Assembly: GCF_029525575.1 (NCBI RefSeq)
Contig: NZ_JAPDIA010000008.1
Location: forward strand, 930,001-994,000
Origin: Cohnella rhizosphaerae
GTDB lineage: Bacteria > Bacillota > Bacilli > Paenibacillales > Paenibacillaceae
DNA: 64,000 nucleotides
Reading direction: 5' to 3'
Both the position numbers and the translations under genes were made by a program. Below the pieces are notes generated by a model that did no database searches, was not told where the DNA came from, and saw only the letters and a list, made by a program, of their open reading frames with translations. This document shows, piece by piece, positions 9,015 through 18,491 of the stretch; within the stretch, counting starts at the first letter, position 1, and each line of letters starts with the position of its first letter.

Positions 9015-10166
9015 AGCAGGCGATTGTAAATTGGCTTAAGCAGCATCAAGCCGAATTGGAGAGCGCTTACCGGGAGTTGCATGAGCTCGGCGAGATCAGT
9101 TGGGAAGAAAAGCGAACGACTGCTTATCTTCAGCAGGCTTTGAAACAAATTCATTTACCGACCCGGACCTTTGAAGGGCATACGGGCGTGATGGCAGAAT
9201 GGTCGGGAGCAGCGCCTCGGTCGACGACAGTCGCAGTCCGCGCCGATATCGATGCCTTATGGCAGCAAGTTGGCGGCAAGTGGACAGCCAATCATTCTTG
9301 CGGACATGATGCGCATATGACGATGGCTTTGTATGCACTGAAGTGTTTGATAAACATCGGCTATGAGCCTTCAGGCAAGCTGACCGCCGTTTTTCAGCCT
9401 GCCGAGGAAACGGGAGAAGGGGCTTTGAAGCTGCTTGACACCGGTGTGCTCGATCAAGTGGAGTATATGCTCGGCATCCATCTTCGCCCTGTTAAGGAGC
9501 TGCCCATGGGTAAGGCCTCAAGCGCCATCTACCATGGCGCGGCTGCAACGCTGAACGGCAAAATCATGGGAAGACAAGCGCATGCGGCCCGGCCGAACGA
9601 GGGGATTAACGTGATAGATTCAGCTGCCGCGATCGTCCAGGCCGTCAACGCCGTTAAAACCGATCCGAGCGTTCCGTTCTCCTGCAAGGTAACTCGTCTT
9701 CTGGTGGCCAACGCGAGCAGCAACATCATTCCGGATACAGGGGGAATTTTCGATCGATGTGCGTGCCGGAACTAACGAGGCGATGGATGAATTGGTGGAA
9801 AAAATTCAACGCGCGGCGACTCATGCCGGAACGGCGAATGGCGCAACCGTGGAACTGGAGACGGGAATGCGAACGGTTGCCGCCGTTCCGAACGACTACA
9901 TGGAATCCATGGTCGCCTCGGCGATCGCGGAGATCTTGGGGGACGACGGCTTAGCCTCTCCGCCGGTAACGCCGGGAGGCGAAGATTTTCATTTTTACGC
10001 GCAGCGCAAGCCCGGTATCAAGGCGACCATGATCGGATTAGGCGCCGACCTCAAGCCCGGGCTTCATCACCCCGATATGCGCTTTAATCTTGAGGCGCTT
10101 CAGATAGGCGCGGCGATATTGGCTTTGTCCATCGTAAAAATATTCGCTGCCGGGCAGGAGGATTAA
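9011..10166 (+). CDS. M20 family amidohydrolase, N-acyl-L-amino acid deacylase type (one frameshift)
   Basis: The reconstructed length is 384 residues, normal for the family. Metal-site motifs are present: CGHDAH, FQPAEETGEGA and the C-terminal TPGGEDFHFY. A bacterial exopeptidase dimerisation segment contains HAARPNEGINVIDSAA. The frame breaks at the G5 run 9740-9744; deleting one G joins the two parts and gives a length divisible by three. By context it would remove the acyl group from the N-acyl-L-amino acid produced by the racemase. The M20 family also includes N-acetyldiaminopimelate deacetylases and IAA-amino acid hydrolases, so the substrate is not proven. Confidence 0.85.
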
Positions 10167-10169
10167 TCG

Positions 10170-11282
10170 ATGCGGATTGACAGGATCATTTTACGGCACG
10201 TCAGCATGGATCTGATTCACCCATTCAAGACAAGTTTCGGTACGATGCGGAACAAGCCCTTTATCCTTGTAGAAGCGGTCGATCGCGACGGGATATCGGG
10301 ATGGGCCGAGTCGGTGGCTTTTCCGGAACCTTCCTATAATGAAGAAACGCTCAAAACGAACTGGCATCTGATGGAGCAATTTTTGATTCCGCTTCTGCAG
10401 CAATCGGCCATCGGACATCCGAACGAAATATCGGCAAGATGGCGCCATATTCGCGGAAACTACATGGCCAAGTCCGCGCTTGAGAGCGCGTGCTGGGACC
10501 TGTACAGCAAGCTGAACGGATTGACCCTGACCGAAGCGATCGGCGGCAATAAGCGAGAGCTTGATGTCGGCGTCAGTATCGGCATTCAAGCTTCCTTAAC
10601 CGAATTGCTTGAAAAAATCGAGAGCAACTTGGCTAAAGGCTACAAGCGCATCAAAATCAAAATCATGCCGGGATGGGATATCGATATCGTCGAAGCCGTA
10701 CGCCTCCGATTCCCGCAGATCGCCTTGATGGTGGATGCGAATTCCGCCTATTCGCTCGGGGATATCGATCGCCTAAAGAAGCTGGACGAATACGGACTTA
10801 CGATGATCGAACAGCCCTTTGCCTACAACGATATGGTCGATCACAGCGTGCTGCAAAAACAAATCGCAACGCCCGTTTGCCTGGACGAGAGCATCCATTC
10901 AAGCGAGGATGCGAGGAAAGCGATCGAGTTGGGCAGCTGCCGCATCATCAACATAAAAATCGGAAGAGTCGGCGGTATTGCCGAATCTATTCGACTGCAC
11001 GATGTTTGCCATAAAGCGGGAATCCCCGTATGGTGCGGCGGCATGCTGGAATCGGGCATCGGCCGCGCGCACAACATCGCGATATCCACGCTCCCTAATT
11101 TCATGTTCCCGGGCGATACGGCAGCTTCCTCCAACTATTGGTCGGAAGATATTATCGAACCGGAAGTCACGATACAAGACGGCGTGATCCGGGTTCCCGA
11201 ACGACCCGGCATCGGCTTTGAACCGGTGATCCGGCGCATTCGCGATCGCACCTTATACGAACAAGTCTTTCAATTCAATTAA
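10170..11282 (+). CDS. N-acylamino acid racemase / o-succinylbenzoate synthase-like enzyme
   Basis: 370 residues, enolase superfamily, MLE subgroup. All catalytic positions are visible: K162-x-K164 (RIKIKIM), D189 (MVDANSAY), E214 (MIEQPF), D239 (CLDESIHS) and K263 (NIKIGRVGG). These fit the NSAR/OSBS family, in which two lysines perform proton abstraction around a Mg2+-bound substrate. The acylating and deacylating neighbours and the absence of other menaquinone genes argue for N-acylamino acid racemase over menaquinone MenC. It starts 3 nt after the M20 gene, so it is operonic. The frame is intact. Confidence 0.88.
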   Translation: MRIDRIILRHVSMDLIHPFKTSFGTMRNKPFILVEAVDRDGISGWAESVAFPEPSYNEETLKTNWHLMEQFLIPLLQQSAIGHPNEISARWRHIRGNYMAKSALESACWDLYSKLNGLTLTEAIGGNKRELDVGVSIGIQASLTELLEKIESNLAKGYKRIKIKIMPGWDIDIVEAVRLRFPQIALMVDANSAYSLGDIDRLKKLDEYGLTMIEQPFAYNDMVDHSVLQKQIATPVCLDESIHSSEDARKAIELGSCRIINIKIGRVGGIAESIRLHDVCHKAGIPVWCGGMLESGIGRAHNIAISTLPNFMFPGDTAASSNYWSEDIIEPEVTIQDGVIRVPERPGIGFEPVIRRIRDRTLYEQVFQFN

Positions 11283-11298
11283 AGTGAGGGCAATAACC

Positions 11299-12909
11299 AT
11301 GATGGATATTGTCATTCGAAACGGACAAGTATACGATGGTACGGGAAATCCATGGATAAAAGCGGATATTGGAATTAAAGACGGGAAATTGACGGCAGTC
11401 GGCAGCTTGCCGAACGTTCATGGACGCATGGATATCGATGCGGCAGGGCTCGCCGTCTGTCCCGGATTTATCGATGCCCATGTGCACTCCGACTTGTTGT
11501 GCACGAGACCGGAGATCCATTATGTAAAAGTATTGCAAGGCGTTACGACCGAGCTGTTGGGACAGGACGGCATTTCCGTCGCCCCCGTGTCCGCGCAGAC
11601 GAAGCCGCAATGGCAAAGTCAGCTGAAGGGCCTGAACGGCGATATCGGCGATTGGCCATGGAACACGGTGAAGGAATATTTAAGCTTTTTTAGACAAATC
11701 CGACTTATCCGGCAATGTCATGTATCTGGTGCCTCATGGCGCGGTAAGGACGCTCGTTATGGGCTTCGAGGACCGCAAAGCAACGCAGGAAGAACGGATT
11801 CGCATGCGCGGATTGGTAGAAAAGGCTATGCAAGAAGGGGCGGTTGGCATATCCACCGGATTGGTTTATCCGCCGAACGTTTTTGCCGACAAGGAAGAGC
11901 TGATTGAGATTTGCAAAGGCGCGGCCACTTACGACGGTTGTTTTGTCGTCCACGTCAGAAGCGAAAGCAGTCATTTCATCGAGGCGCTTGAAGAAGTGAT
12001 CGACGTGTCGCGCGCATCGGGCGTTCGTTTGCATCTTTCTCATTTTAAAGCGATCGGGGGAAGCGAACCGGCACAAATTCGCCGAAGCGCTGGCGCTGCT
12101 TGACAAGGAGCGATCCAATGGATTGGAAATTACGTTCGACCAATATCCATATACGGCAGGATCGACGTTGCTGCAAACGATACTGCCTCCTTGGATGCAC
12201 GAAGAAGGGTCCGAACGCTGCCTTGAAAGACTGGCGAACGCCGGAATCCGCAATCGAATCAAGCAGGATTTTCTGGACAACGACAGCTTCGAAAATTGGG
12301 TGAAAAACTGCGGATGGCGCCATATCGTCATCGCATCGGTCGACTCCGAACGCAACAAGCCGATGGAAGGGATGAGCATCTCGGATATTGCCGAACGCAG
12401 AAATATCGATCCCGCAGATGCGGCTTTCGATCTGATTGTCGAGGAGCGGGGCGCCGTCTCCATGATCGTTCATTGGGGCGTCGAAGCGGATGTGATGACG
12501 GCCATGAAGCATCCGTTTCAACTCTTCGGATCCGACAGCATCTTCGGCAGCAAGCCTCATCCCAGACTGTACGGCACGTACCCGCGTGTCCTGGGAAGAT
12601 ACGTGCGGGATTTAAACGCGCTGTCGATGCCCCAGGCGATACGTCAAATGACGGGCGCGCCCGCCCAACTGCTGCGATTGAAGGACCGGGGGCTGCTGCG
12701 AGAGGGCATGCATGCGGATGTCGTCATCTTCGATCCGGCTGCGGTAGCGGATCGGTCGACTTACAGCCAGCCTCTGCTTGAACCCGCCGGTATCGAATAC
12801 GTCATCGTAAACGGGCAAATCGCCGTGCAAAACGGAAAGTTTATGAACGTTTCGGCTGGCAGGGTGATTCGGGGGGGGCGGCTGCGTCTCCGCGGCCGCC
12901 AACCGTTAA
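11299..12909 (+). CDS. N-acyl-D-amino acid deacylase (D-aminoacylase) (three frameshifts)
   Basis: The reconstructed length is 535 residues. It is an amidohydrolase-superfamily protein with GFIDAHVHSDLL (HxH metal site), VVHVRSES, LHLSHFKAIG, FDQYPYTAGST and DADVVIFDP-type C-terminal strands (MHADVVIFDPAAVAD). Breaks are at T6 11686-11691, G5 12056-12060 and G8 12871-12878; one base less at each gives a continuous frame. The third correction ends the protein at TAA 12907-12909, just before a terminator. Uncorrected, the frame would run to 13031 through the terminator, which I judge unlikely. It releases free D-amino acids from N-acyl-D-amino acids, giving the operon a route for both enantiomers. 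Confidence 0.85.
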
Positions 12910-12933
12910 ACCTCATGGCCGGATTAAAGATGG

Positions 12934-12963
12934 AAGACTGCCGAATAAGTTCGGCAGTCTTTG
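12934..12963 (+). terminator. Terminator of the N-acyl amino acid operon
   Basis: AAGACTGCCGAA pairs with TTCGGCAGTCTT (12-bp perfect stem, 4-nt loop). The T-tract is short. The position supports ending the D-aminoacylase at 12909. Confidence 0.75.
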
Positions 12964-13002
12964 GCATTTATGTGCGTCGCACGAAGAAAGGAGCAAGAGG
13001 GA

Positions 13003-14736
13003 ATGGGGGAGCGGTTTTGGAAAAAGACTAAAGCTCGGCATTTACCATAAGCTCGTGGGCACTTTTTTTAATCATCCTTATTCCCGTATATGTAATCAGT
13101 CTGTTTATGAATGACTATGGCGCCGGCATCGTGCGGAAAGAAATCGCCAGTTCGATGGATCAAAAAACGGCTTACATTCTCGCTTCGCTGCAAACGGAAA
13201 TAGTCCGGGTGACCGATCTGATGCGAACGTTTGTCAACGATTCGGATCTGAACGATCTTAGCATCCGTTCGGAATCTTTGACGGAGTATGAACGAACAAA
13301 GGCATATAACGATTTGCATGCCAAAATCGTCATGTTAGGCACTTCGAGCAAGTACATCCAAGAAGTGTTCGCCATGATGCCGATTCCGGAAAAACGCATT
13401 TCTTCGCGAACGGGCGTGGACCCTCTCGATGCGGAGGAATGGGGAGCTTTTCAGAGCGCGAATCTGGTGCCTTATGCGGCATTTTATTATAAAAACCGGT
13501 TGTTTTTTCCGATAGGCTATCCGTTAACGTCGCAATCTTCATTTATGCTCGTCGTAGAGATGTCGTTGTCAAGCATCGGAAAAGAAATAAGCGCGCTCAA
13601 ACCGTACGCCCATTCGAGCACATTTTTAATGGATGAGCGATACCGTTTTCCACTGTTCGGAGAAAGCGCCAATACTCAAGTCAGTAGAAATATATTGACG
13701 GCGGCAGCAGGAAAAAAACGGATTCAGATCGATGGACATCGCTACATGGTATTCGAGAAACGTTCGGAATCGCTCCATTGGTCATTAACGACGTTAATTC
13801 CGGAGTACGAAATTTTACATCCGGTGTACGCGATCAATAAGTGGATCTGGTACCTGTCCATTCTCTCTTTTATTATCGTAATCGCTGCATCGCTCACGAT
13901 TTCCAGGCTCATCAACCGGCCGTTGAAGAAGTTGATCGGCGGCTTCCGGAGAGTCGAGCACGGCGAGTTGGACGTCACGATCGAGCGCAAAGAAATTGAT
14001 GAATTTCAATTCATCTATACGCAGTTCAACCGAATGACAGGGAAGCTGAAGGAACTCATTCAGGAGGTCTACGAGAAAACCATTTACAGTCAACAAGCGG
14101 AGCTGAAGCTCTTGCAATCTCAAATCAATCCTCATTTTTTCTATAACAGCTTATACATCCTATACTTGATGGCGCGCGGCGAAGACCTTGACGGCGTTAA
14201 AAAAGCTGGCGAAGTATCTCGGAGAATATTTCAAATTCATCACCTATAACAAATCGGAGTTTATTCCGCTATCGGCAGAGCTTAAGCATGCGCAGATGTA
14301 TGCGGCCATACAGGAAATCCGGTTTCAAAACAGAATTTCTTGCCGATTCGAGTTGGCGGGAATCGTCGATAGCTGGGAGGTGCCTCGCCTCATCGTTCAA
14401 CCTATTCTGGAAAATGCCTTTATTCACGGATTAGAGTACAAAGAGACGGGCGGCTCGATCGTCGTCGCGGTGGAAGCGGAAGACCGTCAATTGAACATCC
14501 GAATCAAGGACAATGGCATCGGGATCGATCCGAAGCAGCTCGAACGCTGGCAGGCGGGAATCGCGTTGTCTTCCCGCAAAGAGGATGCGACGAAGGACGG
14601 CATACACGGATTAGAAAATGTTCACAAAAGGCTGAAGCTGCTGTACGGCAGCGGCTCGGGAATCTGTCTCGCAAACAATGAGCTGGGCGGCGTCACGGCG
14701 ATGATCACGATCGACCGAACAGGCGAAGGGGAGTGA
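13003..14736 (+). CDS. Sensor histidine kinase, YesM family (three frameshifts)
   Basis: The reconstructed length is 576 residues. An N-terminal membrane helix (LIILIPVYVISLF), an extracellular sensor domain, a second helix (SILSFIIVIAASLTI), a HAMP-like segment, the phospho-acceptor region LLQSQINPHFFYNSLY, N box PILENAFIHG, DNGIGI and HGLENVHKRL are all present. Breaks lie near 13021-13032 (A-rich), at T7 13063-13069 and at A6 14199-14204; one base less at each restores the frame. AAGGAG upstream of ATG 13003 supports the start. It should sense an extracellular sugar, or sugar-loaded binding protein, and phosphorylate the adjacent response regulator. Confidence 0.85.
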
Positions 14737-14741
14737 CTCCG

Positions 14742-16374
14742 ATGCATCATGTGCTGGTTGTCGACGATGAAAGAATCATCGTCGATGGAATAGCGGAGAT
14801 CCTGGAAGAATTAATTGACCTTAAATTGGTCGTGTGGAAAGCGGAATCGTCCCGCGAGGCGCTGCAAATATTAGACGGCAATCGCATCGATATCATGCTG
14901 ACGGATATAAAAATGCCGGGGATGACAGGGCTGGAGTTAGCCGAACAGGTTCGCCTGCAATGGCCCAGGTGTAAAATAATCTTTTTTGTCGGGTTATGCG
15001 GATTTTGCGTTTTTACAAGGCGCCTTGCGTCAGGGAGCGTACGATTATTTATTAAAACCGGCGGATGAAGACGCCATCTTCGGCTTAATGGAGGGCGCCG
15101 TCGAGACGATCGAACGCGAGATCGACGAAATGGAGATGATGGCCAAAGCGAAAGCGCAACTGCTAAGCGCCCAGCCCTTGCTATTGCAGGATTTTGTTCA
15201 ACGCTTGCTTGGCCCAGGCATTGATTCATTGGCAGATATTCAGGAGCAATTAAATTTTCTCGATCGTCCGATGCGAAGCGACAATGCCGTCATGCTGATG
15301 ATGGCCAGAATCGATCGCTGGCCGCCCCATTTGACGAGCAACGATAGGCTGCTCCTGGAATACGCTTGCAACAATATCATGCTGGAACATTTATCTCCGG
15401 TCAGCCAGAGGCTTGCGGTTAAAATGGAAACCTATATGCTTTGGATGATCCAACCGGCAGAGGACAACGGGGTTCCGCTGCGGGATGCCGGACAAACGTA
15501 CCTTTATGTGAAAGAGATGCTTGAAAAAATTCAGGTGTCCGTGCGGCAGATATTGAACTTGCCTTTGTCGATCGTACTCAGCCGTCCGATGAAAAACTGG
15601 CGCTGCTTGCGAAGCGAATATCGTTCGATGAGCGAGCTCTTCTCGCAAGGAATCGGTTTGGAAGAAGAGATCATTCTGGTGGATGTTCCGCCTGTCGATC
15701 GGCCGCCCGAGTTGGATAAAAGACCGCAGGAAGCGGTATTTGCCTTGCAAACGCTTTTGGAATCGGGAGAGACCGAAGCATTCAAGAACGAGCTGATCGA
15801 TTATTTTCGTCATACGCAGAAAACGGTGTTCGTCGATTATACGTATCAGCAGGAGGTATATTGCTCCCTTGGGGCGATGTTTCTCGCTTATATCAACAAG
15901 AAGCGGTTAGTGAACGAAGTCAAAGAAAGCGGACTCGATTTGGCGCTTTTATCCGATTTCAAAGCCCACGTGAATTGGGATGAATTGCTGGATTACTTCG
16001 TCAAGCTGTCGGACATTCTTTTTCGGCAGATGGAGATGAAGAAAACCGATCAAAAACAGCATATCGTCGATTACGTCGACCGTTATATGATCCGAAACCT
16101 AAACGGGGATTTATCGCTCCAACAGTTGGCCAAGCAGGTTCATTTAAGCCCCTACTATCTATCCAGGCTCTATCATTCGGAAAAAGGATATACGCTTGCC
16201 GAACGATTGATCGAATTGAAAATTGCCAAGGCGAAGCAGCTTCTCGGCAACGATTTTATAAAAGTCCAGCAGGTCAGCTTGGAATTGGGCTTCGAAAACT
16301 TCTCGTATTTCAGCAAATACTTCAAGAAACATGTCGGGATGACGCCGCAAGAATACAGGGACCATGCAAGATGA
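14742..16374 (+). CDS. Response regulator, YesN/AraC family (one frameshift)
   Basis: The reconstructed length is 543 residues. The receiver domain has VVDDE, the phosphorylated Asp in LTDIKMPG, and the conserved Lys in YLLKPAD. A long middle region follows, and the last about 100 residues are an AraC double helix-turn-helix (LSLQQLAKQVHLSPYYLSRLY and VSLELGFENFSYFSKYFKK). The frame breaks at T6 14982-14987; with one T less it reads IIFLSGYADF. The ATG 14742 has an AAGGGGAG site 8 nt upstream; GTG 14733 is an alternative. It is likely to activate the downstream hydrolase and transporter genes. Confidence 0.87.
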
Positions 16375-16507
16375 CAACAAAGAACACGGGATCGCAATGC
16401 TTTCGGATTGTTGGGCCGATTCGGGAGCACTAAAATGAAGACATCCACGCGGAAAGGAGCGGAAGCGATCGGAAAGGCGGCATGACGATACGGGGAGGGA
16501 TAAGAGA

Positions 16508-18460
16508 ATGGAAACGGACCGAACCCGAATGAACCGCAGAACCTTCTTGGCCAAACTTGGCGCTGCCGGCGTAGTGCTGGCTGCAGGTAGCGCCAATCTG
16601 TTGCCAAGCAAAGTTTTTGCAGCCACAACCTATACTCCGAATTTGAAATTGAAGAAATCGGACCCGCTCGTCGTAACGGATATGAACGATAACTTCGAGC
16701 GGATCGACAGCGAATTTGCGAATCGGGCGGTGACGCCGGACTTTTACAAGATCGGAACGGGAACCGACGATACGCAAGCCGTTCAAGACGCCTTCAACTC
16801 CGGCCGAACCGTCGTTTTCACGCGAAGCTACAATGTAAGATCCGTGGAAATAAGCGCCGACAATCAGACCGTCGACTTTAACGGTTATTATTTATTCGGC
16901 ATCAGCGCCGCGAGCGATTCTGCCGCAGACAAGGACGCCATATTAAAAATCACCGGCCGGTACCTGAACTTATTTAACGTCTTTGTATACGGCAATTATA
17001 ATACCGCGTACAAATGCGGCATCCACTGGTATTCTCAATCCGCAAGCCACGCCGCACAGCATAATACGGTTTTCGGCATGTTCATATCCAGAGTGCTTGT
17101 CGGCCTGCAATTCGGCTCTCACTATACGGATGTCGTGACGGACGCCCCTCAAAGCGAGAATTTAATCTACGGTTTCCGAACGAGAGAAGTTCAAAACTGC
17201 TTGAATTGCTACCAACCTAATGGCGTATTGAAAATGATCGGAGGCATATTCGATTGCAATCAATACGCCTGGAGCTCCGCATTCGACAACAACCTGGCGA
17301 CCGCCTTCGAGGTGAAGCCCAGCGCCAGCACGGCCACGTTGACCATCGTCAGCAGCGAAATTTTGAAAACCGCGTCGAATCTCGGTTATGGCTTTAAGGG
17401 CAAGGACTTCCAGCTGCTCGATTGCGCGATCGAGGTTGCCACGCATTGGGGCTATTTGCAGGGCGATGCGGTTATCCGAGACGTCACCGGCGGTTATTTA
17501 AGCCAGTTAGATCGCGATTTGTTCACGATCGAAGCGGGAAGTGCGGGAAGACTGCTGCTCGATAACATCGTTTGCCGGAGACCCGCCGGCGGTCTGACTT
17601 CAACCGCTGCGCTCATCGCCGGTTTTGGAAGCGCTCCCGGCTATTCTGCCGTATTGGACAACGCGCAGCTGACCGAGTGGTCGGCGCAAAGAATCGCGGA
17701 CAGCCGCAGAGACCTCGTGCGGGTGACAAATTCAACCTTCTCCGTATCCGGAACGTCGACGCGGGTTTGCGATCGGCTGCAGGGAGCCGTGAACTGGGCC
17801 GAATCGGTCGATACGACCGGGGAGCAAATGTCGCAGGCGGCCGATATGTCCACCAAAGCCGGTTGGTCCGGCTTCAGCGTAAGCGGGAGCGGGAACTATT
17901 TCCGGAAGACGACCGCGTCTATGCCCGCCGGCTTCCGTTCAGCCATCGAAATCAGCGCCAACGGAGCCGGCAATAACTTGTACGCGTCTTCGGCCAAATT
18001 CCCGGTCGTTCCCGAGGAGCCCTTCGCCTTCCAAACGCAAGGGAAGATTAGCGCGGCCACCGCAGGCAACGACACCTTGGTCAAGGTCATTTGGTTTAAA
18101 GAAAACGGTACGTCCTTATCTTCGACGACGCCTCAAACCGTTCTGCTGTCGAATGCGAGCGGAGCGGGACAGCTGAGCAATGCCTGGAAAGAATATTACA
18201 TCGAAGGCGCGGTCCCCGCAGATGCTTATTTCGCCATGCTTCAGGCCGGTGCGCAAGGGAACGGAAGCGCCGCAGTAACGCTTGCCTTGACCGGACTTGA
18301 GTTGTTTTCGCTGCAAACGAAATATCTACCTTCACTTATGAACCGAATGAATGCAGCGCTGAACTACAACGGTTCGGGTCTTATCCTGAAATCCCCTAAC
18401 GGCACGCCGTATCGCATCACGGTAAGCGATGCCGGCGCTATTACGGTCACGGCCGTATAA
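16508..18460 (+). CDS. Tat-exported right-handed beta-helix (pectate lyase superfamily) protein
   Basis: 650 residues. The N-terminus carries a twin-arginine signal, NRRTFLAKLG, followed by a hydrophobic stretch and a likely cleavage after VFA near residue 39. The body begins with the pectate-lyase-3/GH28-like signature GTGTDDTQAVQDAF and continues as a parallel beta-helix. About 150 C-terminal residues look like a carbohydrate-binding beta-sandwich (MSTKAGWSGFSVSGSG). It probably binds or cleaves a plant or microbial polysaccharide outside the cell. The GGGAGGG site 7 nt before ATG 16508 fits the start. The tatA gene at 31081 in the same island may support its export. Confidence 0.75.
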   Translation: METDRTRMNRRTFLAKLGAAGVVLAAGSANLLPSKVFAATTYTPNLKLKKSDPLVVTDMNDNFERIDSEFANRAVTPDFYKIGTGTDDTQAVQDAFNSGRTVVFTRSYNVRSVEISADNQTVDFNGYYLFGISAASDSAADKDAILKITGRYLNLFNVFVYGNYNTAYKCGIHWYSQSASHAAQHNTVFGMFISRVLVGLQFGSHYTDVVTDAPQSENLIYGFRTREVQNCLNCYQPNGVLKMIGGIFDCNQYAWSSAFDNNLATAFEVKPSASTATLTIVSSEILKTASNLGYGFKGKDFQLLDCAIEVATHWGYLQGDAVIRDVTGGYLSQLDRDLFTIEAGSAGRLLLDNIVCRRPAGGLTSTAALIAGFGSAPGYSAVLDNAQLTEWSAQRIADSRRDLVRVTNSTFSVSGTSTRVCDRLQGAVNWAESVDTTGEQMSQAADMSTKAGWSGFSVSGSGNYFRKTTASMPAGFRSAIEISANGAGNNLYASSAKFPVVPEEPFAFQTQGKISAATAGNDTLVKVIWFKENGTSLSSTTPQTVLLSNASGAGQLSNAWKEYYIEGAVPADAYFAMLQAGAQGNGSAAVTLALTGLELFSLQTKYLPSLMNRMNAALNYNGSGLILKSPNGTPYRITVSDAGAITVTAV

Positions 18461-18491
18461 CCTCATATTGGCAAGGAAGGACAAGCTTGCG

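Noticed and set aside
12123..13031. D-aminoacylase frame extending to 13031
   Set aside because: The last part passes through a terminator stem and follows an 8-G run; removing one G gives a natural stop at 12909.
18429..18491. Upstream extension of the GH78 start
   Set aside because: It overlaps the stop of the beta-helix gene; ATG 18492 fits the domain start.
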